A stretch of DNA of 36,645 nt from Legionella sp. (GTDB lineage: Bacteria > Pseudomonadota > Gammaproteobacteria > Legionellales > Legionellaceae), in NCBI GenBank assembly GCA_027437055.1, contig DAIAOV010000019.1:1-36645 (forward strand), written 5' to 3'. The notes below the pieces were generated by a model. That model was not told the origin of the DNA. It did no database searches and saw only the letters and a list, made by a program, of their open reading frames with translations. Both the position numbers and the translations under genes were made by a program. This document shows positions 1 through 9,907 of this stretch, one piece after another. Position 1 is the stretch's first letter. Every line of letters begins with the position of its first letter.

Positions 1-159
1 GTTCAATGGCGAAATTATCAAACCCGATGGGAAGCTCAACAGGACATTTTGAATTACATCACCATGTTCTATAACAGCCACCGATTGCATTCTTATTTAG
101 GATATGTAAGCCCAAATCAATTTGAAAAGCAGAGCGATTTTTTAATGAAAGTTGCTTAA
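1..159 (+). CDS. IS3-family transposase OrfB, C-terminal fragment (gene continues left)
   Basis: The frame is open from base 1 to a TAA at 157-159 (52 codons). It contains FYNSHRLHSYLGYVSPNQFE, the usual end of the rve/DDE integrase domain of IS3-family OrfB proteins (the H-R-x-H-S-x-L-G-Y-x-S-P pattern). In this family OrfB is made as an OrfAB fusion by programmed frameshift and cuts and joins DNA at the element ends. Only the last part is present, so the DDE residues lie outside the window and activity cannot be judged. Confidence 0.85.
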   Translation, partial: VQWRNYQTRWEAQQDILNYITMFYNSHRLHSYLGYVSPNQFEKQSDFLMKVA

Positions 160-190
160 CTGGGGTGTAACAATTTGGTTGACCACGTCA
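1..190 (+). mobile_element. 3' end of an IS3-family insertion sequence
   Basis: The transposase C-terminus is followed by about 30 non-coding bases ending in GACCACGTCA. Read inward on the other strand the end starts TGACGTGGTC, which has the TG start usual for IS3-family terminal repeats. The element must extend left of the window, so its other end and any target duplication cannot be seen. The right boundary is placed at about 190-193, where the neighbouring dehydrogenase reading frame stops abruptly. Confidence 0.7.
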
Positions 191-439
191 TTATGGAGTG
201 GCTATAATGTAAAAATCACTGTTTTTCAATTCACCAGGTTCGGAAGTTAATTGAAGTTCACTTGAGAGCAAACTGTTATTATCAACCTCTAAATTTCTAT
301 CCTGACCATTTTTAAGTTCAGCAATTCGTGATGTATCACAATCATAAGCTATCACACTGGTAATTTTGCCAAAAGCTACTGCTAAGGTTAAACCAACATA
401 ACCTAATCCAATTACAGCTATCTTTCGCTCAACACGCAT
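191..439 (-). pseudogene. UDP-sugar dehydrogenase (WecC/TviB type), N-terminal fragment cut by the IS
   Basis: The frame starts at 439 behind AAAAGG-N8-ATG, so the original start and ribosome site survive. Residues 5-20 hold the Rossmann NAD-binding loop G-L-G-Y-V-G, followed by the acidic and 'I-x-x-L-K-N-G' features of nucleotide-sugar 6-dehydrogenases of the UDP-ManNAc/UDP-GlcNAc/UDP-glucose group. Full-length members are about 400-430 residues; only 82 remain. The protein ends in IIATP, exactly where the family has the conserved T-P motif of the NAD domain, and a TAA follows at the IS junction. The catalytic Cys domain is missing, so this copy cannot be active. The rest of the gene may lie on the far side of the IS. 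It was probably part of an LPS or capsule sugar locus. Confidence 0.8.
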
Positions 440-686
440 GTTTTAACCTTTTGGAGAACAGGCCATATAATTAAATTTAGACAATGATTTGCAAATTTTA
501 AAGCGTATATAGGGTGCAAGAGCACCATTGCTCAATAGTAAATATCAGGTTTCAGAGTGCGTTCTTGGAAGAAATAGTGTGCCTGGATGGAGCGAAGCGC
601 TGAATGACCCTCTCATTTTTATTGTTTAATTGAATACAATATGCATGAAAGTCTGCATCCCCGCGCAAGCACTGAGGAAGCCCTAC

Positions 687-2054
687 CTACGCAAAGCGTT
701 TGTCAATGGAATGGATCAACTGTTGGTGAATCCCATTAAATCCCCTATTGCTCATTACTAAAATGGCATCACCATCTTGTACTGTCTTTGTCACTTCATT
801 AACAATTTCATCATGGTCACTACAGATTTTATAAGGGCATGTCCACTGAGATAAAGTGTCTTGTATATTAAAATCTTTAGGATCCAATATATAAGCCCCA
901 TCTACTGGCGCAAGAGCATGAGCCATTTCTCCAGCATGAACCCCTGTGCGCATTGTGTAAGAAGCAAACTCCATTACTGCAAAAATACGTTGATGTCTTT
1001 TACTTCTTTTTAAGGCATCTACTGTTTTGGTAATAGCCGTAGGATGATGAGCAAAATCATCATATACAGTAATACCATGTTTATTAGATTTGACTTCCAA
1101 ACGTCGTTTCACGGGGGTAAAACGCTCTAAGGCTTTCGCGGCTACTTCAGGACTAACTCCTGCATTAAAGCTCGCAGCAATAGCAGCTAAAGCATTTTCA
1201 ATATTGAAACGGCCTATTAAAGACCAATCAACTTGGGCAACCTCTTTACCTAAATGTACTACCTTGAAAGATGAACCACTTTCATCTAATAACACTGCAG
1301 ACCATTGAGCCTCGCCAGAGAGAGTAATCTCTTCTATACGACAATATTCTCCCCAAGACAAAACCTCATTTAAAGCTTTATCATCTCGCGGTTTTATCGC
1401 TACCCCACGAGGAGGTATGGTACGTAATAAATAATGGAATTGCTGTTGGATAGCAGCTAAATCAGAATAAATATCAGCATGATCAAATTCCAAATTATTC
1501 AATATGGCAATTTGCGGGCGATAATGCATAAATTTAGGTCGTTTATCAAAAAATGCACTGTCGTATTCATCCGCTTCAATAACAAACCATTCGCCCTTAC
1601 CAAGACAAGCACTTGTATTAAAATCTGTTGCAACTCCACCAATGAGAAAACCAGGATTAAGTCCTGCTTGATCCAGGATCCAGGCAGTCATAGAGGTGGT
1701 TGTAGTCTTACCATGAGTGCCCGCTACAGCAATCACTTTATATCGAGACAAGATATGTTCCGCGAGCCATTGGGGCCCTGAAACATAATTTTTCTTACCT
1801 GATTCTAATATTGCTTCTAATACAGGCATCCCTCTTTTAATTGCGTTACCGACAATGACTAAATCAGCTTGTAATGCCAAAGTAGCATCATCATAGCCTT
1901 CGGTCCAGGATATTCCTTTCGCTTTCAATAAATCACTAATGGGTGGGTAACAGTTTGCATCACTTCCTGTAACTTTATATCCAGCATCACGAGCAAGCAA
2001 AGCTAATGCGCTCATAAATGTTCCGCTTAATCCTAATATATGTAAATGCATCAT
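687..2054 (-). CDS. mpl: UDP-MurNAc:L-alanyl-gamma-D-glutamyl-meso-DAP ligase (Mpl)
   Basis: A 455-residue Mur-ligase-family protein. It reattaches the recycled murein tripeptide to UDP-N-acetylmuramate in the cytoplasm, saving peptidoglycan precursor. Residues 4-12 form the N-terminal Rossmann loop (HILGLSGTFM, the Mpl variant of the MurC motif); AGTHGKTTT at 111-119 is the ATP-binding P-loop; IEADEYDSAFFDKRPKF is the ligase central motif; YDDFAHHPTAI is the C-terminal substrate motif shared with MurC. Length matches Mpl (about 450). Two ATGs lie in tandem at the start; either may be used. It begins four bases after the stop of the upstream membrane-protein gene, so it is probably read from the same transcript. 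MurC is the main alternative, but the HILGLSGTFM start favours Mpl. Confidence 0.93.
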   Translation of the reverse strand: MMHLHILGLSGTFMSALALLARDAGYKVTGSDANCYPPISDLLKAKGISWTEGYDDATLALQADLVIVGNAIKRGMPVLEAILESGKKNYVSGPQWLAEHILSRYKVIAVAGTHGKTTTTSMTAWILDQAGLNPGFLIGGVATDFNTSACLGKGEWFVIEADEYDSAFFDKRPKFMHYRPQIAILNNLEFDHADIYSDLAAIQQQFHYLLRTIPPRGVAIKPRDDKALNEVLSWGEYCRIEEITLSGEAQWSAVLLDESGSSFKVVHLGKEVAQVDWSLIGRFNIENALAAIAASFNAGVSPEVAAKALERFTPVKRRLEVKSNKHGITVYDDFAHHPTAITKTVDALKRSKRHQRIFAVMEFASYTMRTGVHAGEMAHALAPVDGAYILDPKDFNIQDTLSQWTCPYKICSDHDEIVNEVTKTVQDGDAILVMSNRGFNGIHQQLIHSIDKRFA

Positions 2055-2058
2055 AATT

Positions 2059-2601
2059 TCATCGCCAAAAAGAAACCGTTAGAATATTGATAGCAAGTAA
2101 ACCAAAAGCAACCAAGACAGATTGAATTGCTGAAGTACTTAACGCTAATTTATAAATATGCGCAGTAATTACAAATTGCCAGACTGATAAGCCTAAAGTA
2201 ATAAATAAATATATCACACCAATAAATAAAAGAATCGGATTTTTTAAATTAGCGTGTGATAAGTAGGGATCGAGCAGCAACAGAGGACTAGCCAATATAT
2301 GTATAATGATGCGTGTACAAAATAAACAAGTTAACGTTTGTACCAACCGTGGTTGAAAACCTCTGAAGTATAAAATGACATTAGTATATATGATATAAGA
2401 GAAAACCAAACTCACTGCCGCCATAGAGGCAGTCATAAAGTCTTCTGCGAACAACGTATCTGAAAATCGCCACTGAGTTATGAGCACAAAAGCCAATAGT
2501 ATAGCGCTAAGCCCTAGAAGCACATAAGAATGGGGTGTTCTTTCAGGGCTTTCTTTTAATAAGCAAATCCGCCAATAGCAGAAAAATAATAGCTTTATCA
2601 T
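2059..2601 (-). CDS. Small integral membrane protein of unknown function
   Basis: A 180-residue protein that I do not recognise with certainty. It shows four to five hydrophobic segments (about residues 26-43, 60-80, 92-112, 121-145 and 155-176) separated by short charged loops, so it should be an inner-membrane protein. The overall pattern loosely resembles the Yip1/YIPF-type membrane domain, but this is a guess. It lies 14 bases after yhdP and 4 bases before mpl, which puts it inside an envelope-related gene string. No good Shine-Dalgarno sequence precedes the ATG at 2601, so translation may be coupled to yhdP, or the true start may be further in. Confidence 0.7.
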   Translation of the reverse strand: MIKLLFFCYWRICLLKESPERTPHSYVLLGLSAILLAFVLITQWRFSDTLFAEDFMTASMAAVSLVFSYIIYTNVILYFRGFQPRLVQTLTCLFCTRIIIHILASPLLLLDPYLSHANLKNPILLFIGVIYLFITLGLSVWQFVITAHIYKLALSTSAIQSVLVAFGLLAINILTVSFWR

Positions 2602-2615
2602 ATTAATATCAAATC

Positions 2616-5600
2616 TTAATGATTTTTCCTTACTATACTAAGCTGCTGAACAACTGGTTCCTTCCATGGCCCAGAAATTTTATAACTATAAGCACTAATT
2701 TTTTGCATGCTTTGATTAATAATTTTACTGGCAACCCATGTAGCAAATCCAACTAAAGGCCCTCCAGCAATAGTAGCCACTACAGGTAAACTCGCTGTAA
2801 TATGAGGGGAAATTCGTAAGTTCAGATCATATATCCTCCTGACCAAATCTAACTCCCCTTTCATACTAGCATAGGCAACTGGACCATCAATATAACTATC
2901 TTGTGTGCTCATAATGCCTTGTTTAACAGTAAAATTCCCTTTAAAAATATCAAAACTATATCCTTGGTGAGAAAGGTCACTAAAATCCAGTTTTAGTCGT
3001 CTAGGAATAGTTTGCAAACTTAAAACACTCAATAATTTTCCTAAACCCAGTTTTTCTTCCGTTTCAGGACTAAGATGCGTTATTCTGCCATCCTTAAGTT
3101 GTAAATACATTGCTCCATCTAAAGAGGCAAGAGAAAAGTCATATATTGTACCCTTCCAGCCTCCCTGGAACTGCAAATCTCCTTTTGATGCATAAACGGC
3201 AGGAGTGATATGCCATCTCTCAAGACTTTTTGCCAAATCTTTTAAGTGAAGTTTCAAGAGGGTTTTTGTAACATTATCTTTTCCCTTTTGATTCCATTCA
3301 CCTTCAACATTAAACTGATAAACAGGTGACTCGATCCGACAATAATCAATCATCCATCGTTCTGGCGTAGAATGGCTTTTTAAAGTCATATCACCAATTT
3401 GTATTTCTCCTACAGACAAATTATCTATACGTAAGTTGAGATTTGGTATTTGTCCGGGGCTTGCTTTTGTTGTTAATTCATTATCCTCCGTTGAATTATC
3501 AATTTTAGCCAAATGCAAACGTCTAATATAACCACTAAGAGTGTCTGTACTCTTATTATAGGTTAAATCAGCGGCAATATTTTTCTGTTCTAAATTAAAA
3601 GACCATAACTTATTAGGAAGAAGTTCCCCTTTAATTGCCAGTTGGTTAAACTGTTGTTTTAAAAAAGTTAATTTACGTAATGTTACATTGATTGTTCGTA
3701 ATTTCTTCAGCAGTGTAGTATTGGTTTGTTCTGTTGAAAATTTATCAATAATTTTTTTCCACTCCTGTAAATCAAATCCATCCAAAGAACCTACTATGGC
3801 AAGCCCTGGTTTATTTTGATTCAATGCTTGAGCGCTACCTAACCTTAATTGTCCAGATTGTAGCTCAAATGCCCCCTTGTCATCCTGAAGAGTCAAATCA
3901 GCACTTAACTTATCATTGTAGTTAGCTCTTAAGCGAAATGAATTTTTAGTACTAAAGTCTAAGTTTACTTCTAAAGGAACAGCTGCATTCCTAGTCTTTC
4001 CCAGAGGTGCTGGTAGATTGACCACCAATCCTTTTAAAGAACTTTTTAGATTCATACTATTCAGATCTTTAGGATCATCAGACAATTTAAATAGAGCATT
4101 GATAAAAAACACGCCTTTGAGTACCGACAGAATAGGTGCATTAAATCGGCTTTTTAAGGACTCAACAGTACATTCGCCATCCACTGCTATAGTAGTTACA
4201 GGCTTAGGAGTTTGATCTGACTGTATTTTAATATTGAGCGGATATCCAAATGCCGTTGCTACTAATTTGCTATGGGTTACTCCATGCTCATCAAACGATA
4301 AATTGCCCGAAACATCTTCCAGAGGGAATTTTTTTAGCTGATGTTTCACAATAATAGTGTTATCTTTAAAAGTCAGGGTACCTTTGGCTAAATTATCATC
4401 ATTTTCAGGATACAATGGAATTTCTAGGCGTAGATTCAATGAAAGAAGCCCTTGCATAGACAACATTTTTAGAGCAGTTAATTTTTCTTTTAAAGGTGAC
4501 GCTAGAACAAAATTCAGCATTTTTTGTGCCGAGCCATGCATCACGCCATGAATTAATAAGTTTTCCTTATCATGTCCGATATCGTCAATACGCAGATTCA
4601 GTTCTTTTACTGGCACACCTTGAAAATCCGCATTCACTATATCTACATCAAAATCGCGATTTCTTACTCTGATGTAGCCTTCTATATCTTTAATGACTGG
4701 CCATTTAGAATTAATAGATATATCTGTACCACTAGCATGACTGGTTATAGAAAATTCACCATTTTTATTATCAAAGGGAAAATCTTGAGCCATGCCGTTA
4801 ATCACCATTTTACCACTAGCTTCTTCGAGCCGTTTCACATTATCTTTTAACCACTTGTACAATTTGATTTTCATGTGCTCTTTAGGGAGAAAAGGTAACA
4901 ATTGCTGTAAGTTTTTTGCAGAAAACTCCGTAACTAAATGAATATGTCCTACTGATTCAGAAGTAACTTGATCAATAGATCCTTGAGTACTAATCGTTAA
5001 CTCGGGTTTGCTCAATGCAAACCGCTCGATACTAACCCGCAAACCATTACTTAATTCTTTCCAATCAAATGCCCCATTAAGTAGCGTAAAGTTCTGAGTA
5101 GGGTATCCCTTTAGAGCAACAGAAATATTCTCTGAATCTAATTCCAAGCGCCCTTCATTGGGTTGCCAATTCAAAACACCGGATAAATTATGAGCATGAG
5201 GAATACTCGAGCGCGCATTCCATCCCAATTGATCAAAGCGTGTTAAAATATAACTGGGCTGATTCTCTTTAATAAGTAGCTGCGTATCACTTAAAATCCC
5301 ATGTGGCTTTAGTTTTACAATATTCTGAATCGACGACGGCCAACTGGTTGTTTGTGACAATAAAGACTCTATTATTATAGATTTCACAAACAGTTGATAA
5401 GCATTCTGGGCTTTATCAAACTTTATCGACAATTGATTCTCAGGCCAAGTTACCCCACCAGCTCTTAATCTAATATGATCGGCCAACAACGACCATCCAT
5501 TATTATCAGGCTTCCAAGATAAATTGGCATAAATATTCTGAATAATTTGACTGTTTTGATTGTGAAGTAAGCGCCATGCAAGACGCTTAAATTTTATTTG

Positions 5601-6419
5601 GGCTTGAACCGAAGAAACCGCTCCTTTATTTAAATCAACCCATAACGCAATGCTTCCCTTTCCACCTTCTACTCGCTCCGTTGTTTTAGGAAAAACACTC
5701 TGCCACTGAGCCGGAACTATGTCTTTCGCTGAAAAATAAAATTGCCCTTTAGTCTCATTAAGACGATAAGGATCAAAACTTAAATGGCCTAGTAATTGAA
5801 AGTAAGTACTATTTGTTTGATCAAGTTTTGCATCTCCCCTTATTTTATAATTTCCCCCCTTATTAACCACTGATACATTTAAACCACTTACAGGGATCAA
5901 ACCACCATCATTAAAATGAAAAAAAACTGAAACATGCTTGATAACTAATCGCTCTTGTTGCGATAACCACACCAAAAGTTGTTGGGTTTTTTCAGGGGTC
6001 ATATCGCTGTCTTTTATGGTATTGGTAGAAACTCCATCAATAGTCCAATGATGATCTTTTTCTCTTACTATTAAATGGAGATCGTCAATATAGAGAATAC
6101 CTGGCTGTATTCGCCAATTCCAAAGTGATTTAAATAAATTAATTCCTATAAGAAGTTTATCAACATGTAGTGATTGCTTGGCTCCCTCATTAAGGGTTAT
6201 TTGTTGTAATTTGAGTACTGGCTGAAACCAATACCAACCCGTCTCCATAGTCTGGATAGTAACAGGCTGCCCCAGAATTTGAGATAAATGAAACTCTACC
6301 TCACCTTTATATTGCTTAGCCCAAGGTGTTAGCGAGCGAAAGACACTGGAAAAAACGGCCACACTGATAATTATAATGGCGGTCGTCATCCATATTTTTT
6401 TTAATATACTATTCTTCAC
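2616..6419 (-). CDS. yhdP: YhdP family AsmA-like envelope protein
   Basis: A 1267-residue protein with one membrane anchor near the N-terminus (about residues 9-28) and a very long beta-rich periplasmic body with alternating polar and hydrophobic residues. The C-terminal part (LDFSDLSHQGYSFD, then GPVAYASMKGELDL, and a final KISGPWKEPVV) is the conserved end of the YhdP/TIGR02099 family. In Escherichia coli YhdP works with TamB and YdbH to move phospholipid from inner to outer membrane; the size (about 1270) fits. The gene starts 11 bases before the end of fliJ, so it is translationally linked to the flagellar operon, which is unusual for a housekeeping envelope gene. The start ATG has only a weak purine stretch before it. 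Confidence 0.9.
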   Translation of the reverse strand: MKNSILKKIWMTTAIIIISVAVFSSVFRSLTPWAKQYKGEVEFHLSQILGQPVTIQTMETGWYWFQPVLKLQQITLNEGAKQSLHVDKLLIGINLFKSLWNWRIQPGILYIDDLHLIVREKDHHWTIDGVSTNTIKDSDMTPEKTQQLLVWLSQQERLVIKHVSVFFHFNDGGLIPVSGLNVSVVNKGGNYKIRGDAKLDQTNSTYFQLLGHLSFDPYRLNETKGQFYFSAKDIVPAQWQSVFPKTTERVEGGKGSIALWVDLNKGAVSSVQAQIKFKRLAWRLLHNQNSQIIQNIYANLSWKPDNNGWSLLADHIRLRAGGVTWPENQLSIKFDKAQNAYQLFVKSIIIESLLSQTTSWPSSIQNIVKLKPHGILSDTQLLIKENQPSYILTRFDQLGWNARSSIPHAHNLSGVLNWQPNEGRLELDSENISVALKGYPTQNFTLLNGAFDWKELSNGLRVSIERFALSKPELTISTQGSIDQVTSESVGHIHLVTEFSAKNLQQLLPFLPKEHMKIKLYKWLKDNVKRLEEASGKMVINGMAQDFPFDNKNGEFSITSHASGTDISINSKWPVIKDIEGYIRVRNRDFDVDIVNADFQGVPVKELNLRIDDIGHDKENLLIHGVMHGSAQKMLNFVLASPLKEKLTALKMLSMQGLLSLNLRLEIPLYPENDDNLAKGTLTFKDNTIIVKHQLKKFPLEDVSGNLSFDEHGVTHSKLVATAFGYPLNIKIQSDQTPKPVTTIAVDGECTVESLKSRFNAPILSVLKGVFFINALFKLSDDPKDLNSMNLKSSLKGLVVNLPAPLGKTRNAAVPLEVNLDFSTKNSFRLRANYNDKLSADLTLQDDKGAFELQSGQLRLGSAQALNQNKPGLAIVGSLDGFDLQEWKKIIDKFSTEQTNTTLLKKLRTINVTLRKLTFLKQQFNQLAIKGELLPNKLWSFNLEQKNIAADLTYNKSTDTLSGYIRRLHLAKIDNSTEDNELTTKASPGQIPNLNLRIDNLSVGEIQIGDMTLKSHSTPERWMIDYCRIESPVYQFNVEGEWNQKGKDNVTKTLLKLHLKDLAKSLERWHITPAVYASKGDLQFQGGWKGTIYDFSLASLDGAMYLQLKDGRITHLSPETEEKLGLGKLLSVLSLQTIPRRLKLDFSDLSHQGYSFDIFKGNFTVKQGIMSTQDSYIDGPVAYASMKGELDLVRRIYDLNLRISPHITASLPVVATIAGGPLVGFATWVASKIINQSMQKISAYSYKISGPWKEPVVQQLSIVRKNH

Positions 6420-6885
6420 CGAGACTTTTCGATTGTTCGTTCATATTTTTACTATACCATTGCTTTTGCGCATACTCATCACTTTCTTTCTGCTCCATAC
6501 GCTGTATTTTAATTTGTTCATTCCTCACGACCCTATCTATCAGTTTAGAAACACTCTCTTCGGAGGCTTTAGCCTGATTATAATGTGTCTCGGCTTTGGA
6601 GCGAGCTTTGGCAAGTTGAGCCAAATGACCATTTAATTGAATTAACGCCGTATCTAAATGATTAATAAAATCAATACGATTACGCAAGCGACCAACCGTG
6701 CTCCCCTGATTTCCTAAAGCTTCTAGTTGCTTAAGATAATCTTGTCTATATACAACCAATTGCTCATGTCTTGATTTATTTTGGACAAATTGCTCTTTCG
6801 TCTTCATCAACTCCAGATAAGCCTGTTGTGTTAATTCTCGTTTCATCTGTAACAATTGTCTTAGTCTGTCTAGTCTTTGACTCAT
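6409..6885 (-). CDS. fliJ: Flagellar export chaperone FliJ
   Basis: A 158-residue, almost wholly alpha-helical, charged protein rich in Gln, Lys, Arg and Glu with heptad-like hydrophobic spacing, as expected of the two-helix coiled coil of FliJ. In the flagellar export apparatus FliJ inserts into the FliI hexamer, like the gamma stalk in F-ATPase, and links it to FlhA. Sequence identity in this family is low, so the call rests on size, helical character and position directly after fliI. The start at 6885 has AGGAG seven bases upstream and overlaps the fliI stop by four bases (ATGA), so translation is coupled. Its 3' end overlaps yhdP by 11 bases. Confidence 0.88.
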   Translation of the reverse strand: MSQRLDRLRQLLQMKRELTQQAYLELMKTKEQFVQNKSRHEQLVVYRQDYLKQLEALGNQGSTVGRLRNRIDFINHLDTALIQLNGHLAQLAKARSKAETHYNQAKASEESVSKLIDRVVRNEQIKIQRMEQKESDEYAQKQWYSKNMNEQSKSLGEE

Positions 6886-8231
6886 TTATTGGCTCCTGTA
6901 AGAGTAGACGCTAACTGAGATAATTGTTGTATGCTGTCTTCATGATTCACTTGTTCATTCATTCCTTGTATGAGATATTCCCTGATTTTATCCTTCGCTA
7001 ATATCGCTTTATCTAAAGTAGGATCATTTCCTTTAGCATATGCACCTAATAAAATTAGGTCTTTATTTTTTTCATAAAGTGATAAATACTTTTTAAATAA
7101 CAACATCGCTTTTATCTGCGATTCAGGCACTATAGTTTGCATCACCCGACTGATTGACGCTTCTACATCAATTGCCGGATATTGACCCTCTTCTGCAATC
7201 GATCGACTTAATACAATATGACCATCTAAAATAGCGCGCGCTGCATCAGCTATTGGATCTTGTAAATCATCCCCTTCTGTCAAAACAGTATAAAATGCAG
7301 TGATAGAGCCACTTCCCGGTTTCCCATTACCTGCTCTTTCAATTAATTGGGGAAGCTTTGCAAACACAGAAGGAGGATAACCTTTAGTGGCTGGAGCTTC
7401 ACCAATAGACAAAGCAATTTCCCTCTGCGCTTGAGCAAAACGAGTAAGTGAATCCATTAACAACAAGACATGTTTGCCCTGATCACGAAAATACTCTGCA
7501 ATGCTTGTCGCCACTTTTGCTCCATGCAAACGCATTAAGGGGCTTTCGTCGGCAGGAGCAGCAACAATAACAGCACGCTTTAATCCTTCCTCACCCAAAT
7601 TATACTCTATAAACTCCTTTACTTCGCGGCCGCGCTCCCCTATTAAGCCAACTACGACCACATCTGCGGCAGTAAACCGCGTCATCATGCCAAGTAGTAC
7701 CGACTTACCAACGCCACTACCAGCAAACAAACCTATACGCTGTCCTCGTCCAATAGTTAATAAGCCATTTATCGCTCTTACTCCAACATCTAAATGAGTA
7801 TCAATCGCTGCTCTTTTTAAAGGATTAATTGTTGGGGCTTCAAGTGGATAAAAATCTATTAAATCTATGGCGGGTTCTTCATCGATAATAGCACCAGAAC
7901 CATTAACTACACGTCCCAATAATTGGGGACCAACACCAACCTGAGCCACTCTTCCTGTCGGAACAATAAGCATCCCAGGAGCAACTCCTTGAATACTATT
8001 TAAAGACATTAAATAAACACTGTTATTGCTAAAACCAACTACTTCTGCCTCAATGGAGTGAGATTCGTTGATGTTAACTAAACAACGAGCACCAACAGGT
8101 TGATTAAAACCCTTGGCTTCTAGAGTAAGACCAACCGCTCGGCTTATTTTGCCACAATGTATTAATCCATAGTGACAATTCTCCCTAACTTCGATCAAAA
8201 TACGACCAATATGCGACTTATAAATACTCAT
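6882..8231 (-). CDS. fliI: Flagellum-specific ATPase FliI
   Basis: A 449-residue F1-beta-like ATPase that energises substrate entry into the flagellar type III export gate. Visible features: an N-terminal beta-barrel region to about residue 100, Walker A AGSGVGKS at 170-177, catalytic glutamate region [10 protein letters not shown] at 195-204, Walker [14 protein letters not shown] near 254-266, and the C-terminal helical segment. Length equals that of typical FliI (440-460). It lies between fliH (5-base gap) and fliJ (4-base overlap), the standard order. The N-terminal [12 protein letters not shown] is rather short compared with enterobacterial FliI, and no strong ribosome site precedes the ATG, suggesting coupling to fliH. 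Confidence 0.96.
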   Translation of the reverse strand: MSIYKSHIGRILIEVRENCHYGLIHCGKISRAVGLTLEAKGFNQPVGARCLVNINESHSIEAEVVGFSNNSVYLMSLNSIQGVAPGMLIVPTGRVAQVGVGPQLLGRVVNGSGAIIDEEPAIDLIDFYPLEAPTINPLKRAAIDTHLDVGVRAINGLLTIGRGQRIGLFAGSGVGKSVLLGMMTRFTAADVVVVGLIGERGREVKEFIEYNLGEEGLKRAVIVAAPADESPLMRLHGAKVATSIAEYFRDQGKHVLLLMDSLTRFAQAQREIALSIGEAPATKGYPPSVFAKLPQLIERAGNGKPGSGSITAFYTVLTEGDDLQDPIADAARAILDGHIVLSRSIAEEGQYPAIDVEASISRVMQTIVPESQIKAMLLFKKYLSLYEKNKDLILLGAYAKGNDPTLDKAILAKDKIREYLIQGMNEQVNHEDSIQQLSQLASTLTGANK

Positions 8232-8236
8232 CGCTT

Positions 8237-8890
8237 TTAGTTCCGCGACTGTGTTGGTGATAGAAGAGTGTCTTTATTGATATATTTAGCTAACAACGTA
8301 GCGAATCGATTCTGAATTCTACCATCTAACTCACTGTGTTCATCTTTTAAATAAAAGTCGCCTCTACTTAACGAAGGGTCCGCTACTAAAGCCTGATGCA
8401 ACCCCGGCATTTCTTTTTCATCAATTTTAGCTTTAATCCAGTCAACATCTGAGGGGTGCATAGCAAATACTTTATTACCTTGTAATGAAGGTAACTCCCC
8501 TTTAATTTCATTGATTAATGAACCTAATTTTTCCGGGTTAACCGACAATTCAATCCCAATACAATGCTGGCACAACCAAATTATGGTCTGAATCATTTCT
8601 TGAATCAGCTGTTCATCAATGAGTTGTACTGGTTTTAGCATCAACTCAATCCATTTCATTAATTCAACTTTTTGAGCATTAATTTCTGCTTGCCCCTGTA
8701 ATAATCCCTCTGCATAACCTTGATCACGCGCTTCTTGTCGTAATCGTTCACGCTCTTTAAACAACTCCTCTTCAAGATTAATTTCAGGCTCAGGTTCTTC
8801 TTCTTTCGTAATCTGATATTTCCAAGCACTAAACTCACTTTTTTTTACTTCATTATTGTAAGGCTCAAATTCCTGCGACATTGTTTTCAT
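8237..8890 (-). CDS. fliH: Flagellar assembly protein FliH
   Basis: A 217-residue soluble protein, the negative regulator and adaptor of FliI that anchors the ATPase to the C-ring protein FliN. The N-terminal third is highly charged (acidic [14 protein letters not shown] near residues 31-44), followed by a long helix containing [16 protein letters not shown], whose small-residue spacing is the GxxxG-type helix typical of FliH. The C-terminal half is the FliH/YscL-like globular domain. ATG at 8890 has AAGG only two bases away; a second ATG three codons in (8881) has wider spacing and may be the real start. It sits 23 bases after fliG. Confidence 0.92.
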   Translation of the reverse strand: MKTMSQEFEPYNNEVKKSEFSAWKYQITKEEEPEPEINLEEELFKERERLRQEARDQGYAEGLLQGQAEINAQKVELMKWIELMLKPVQLIDEQLIQEMIQTIIWLCQHCIGIELSVNPEKLGSLINEIKGELPSLQGNKVFAMHPSDVDWIKAKIDEKEMPGLHQALVADPSLSRGDFYLKDEHSELDGRIQNRFATLLAKYINKDTLLSPTQSRN

Positions 8891-8913
8891 TACCTTATTT
8901 AACTATTAATCCT

Positions 8914-9903
8914 TTAAATCATTTCATCCCCGCCTTTGGCTCCTAAGGCTATCTTACCCTCTTCAGCAAGACTTCTAGCAATAGCTAAAATATCTCTTTG
9001 AGCTCGCTCCACATCACTTACTTTAACTGGTCCTTGTACCTCTATATCATCCCGCAACAAATCAGCAGCTCTTTTAGACATATTGGAAAAGATTTTTTCT
9101 TTCGTTGTTTCTGTTGTCCCTTTCAAAGCTAATTTAAGCTGTTCAGAGGTTACATCTCGCAATAAAGTCTGGACACTTCTATCGTCCATATCAGTTATAT
9201 TTTCAAACACAAACATTTTGTCGCGAATTTTTTCACTGAGCTCTTCGTCCCAATCTTTAATTTTATCAAGAACCTCTTCTTCCATTGCTCCTTCAAGAAA
9301 GTTAATGACGTCTGCGACACTCTTAATACCACCCACTGACGCGGTTTTACCTACTTGTTGTCCACTGAGCTGTTTTTCAATAACTAATCCTAATTGTGTA
9401 ATAGCTTCTGGTTTTACCGTATCTATATTACACATTCGTAATAATACTTCAGCTCGTTTATCAGCACTGAAATAGCTCACTACCTCTGCTGCTTGTTCAC
9501 TATCAAGATGAATTAATATAGTTGCTATAATCTGAGGGTGCTCATTACGAATTACATCCGCAATGAGACGTCCGTCTAACCATTTTAATCGGTTGAGTCC
9601 ACTGTCTTTATCTGAAACCAAAATCCTATCGATAAAAGGAATGGCTTTTTCCTCTCCTAGTGCCTCTATAAGAATAGTACGTAAGTAATGTTCAGTATCT
9701 ACTGTTAAACTGGTTTGATCATCAATTGCACTAATAAAATCAATCAACACAGTCTGCATTTTGGCTTTGCTCACAGAACTTAAGGTCGACATAGCCATAC
9801 CTACTTTCTGTACTTGCCTGGGTTCCAAATGCTTCAATACTTCAGCCGCATTTTTTTCTCCCATACTTAATAACAAAATGGCAGCACGTTCAATTCCATC
9901 CAT
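8914..9903 (-). CDS. fliG: Flagellar motor switch protein FliG
   Basis: A C-ring rotor protein that joins the MS ring (FliF) to the switch and contacts the MotA stator. With the ATG at 9901-9903 it is 329 residues, the usual family length. A longer frame starting at a TTG (9921) overlaps fliF by 14 bases; I prefer the ATG because it matches the usual MDGIERAAILLLS start and has GGGGA seven bases upstream, within the fliF stop region. Key features in this numbering: EHPQ at 121-124 in the middle domain (FliM contact), the GGxxxxAxxL-like hinge region, and the C-terminal torque helix with alternating charges (EKIRDKMFVFENI...DDRS). It lies between fliF and fliH, co-transcribed. Confidence 0.96.
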   Translation of the reverse strand: MDGIERAAILLLSMGEKNAAEVLKHLEPRQVQKVGMAMSTLSSVSKAKMQTVLIDFISAIDDQTSLTVDTEHYLRTILIEALGEEKAIPFIDRILVSDKDSGLNRLKWLDGRLIADVIRNEHPQIIATILIHLDSEQAAEVVSYFSADKRAEVLLRMCNIDTVKPEAITQLGLVIEKQLSGQQVGKTASVGGIKSVADVINFLEGAMEEEVLDKIKDWDEELSEKIRDKMFVFENITDMDDRSVQTLLRDVTSEQLKLALKGTTETTKEKIFSNMSKRAADLLRDDIEVQGPVKVSDVERAQRDILAIARSLAEEGKIALGAKGGDEMI

Positions 9904-9907
9904 CTCT

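Noticed and set aside
513-526. GGTGC-AAGA-GCACC hairpin between mpl and the broken dehydrogenase
   Set aside because: No T-run follows on either strand, and the stem is only five base pairs, so there is no support for a terminator.
4572-4850. Plus-strand frame inside yhdP
   Set aside because: It is antisense to a well-supported gene, has no ribosome site, and its composition is that of a shadow frame. The same holds for other plus-strand frames within mpl, yhdP and the fli genes.
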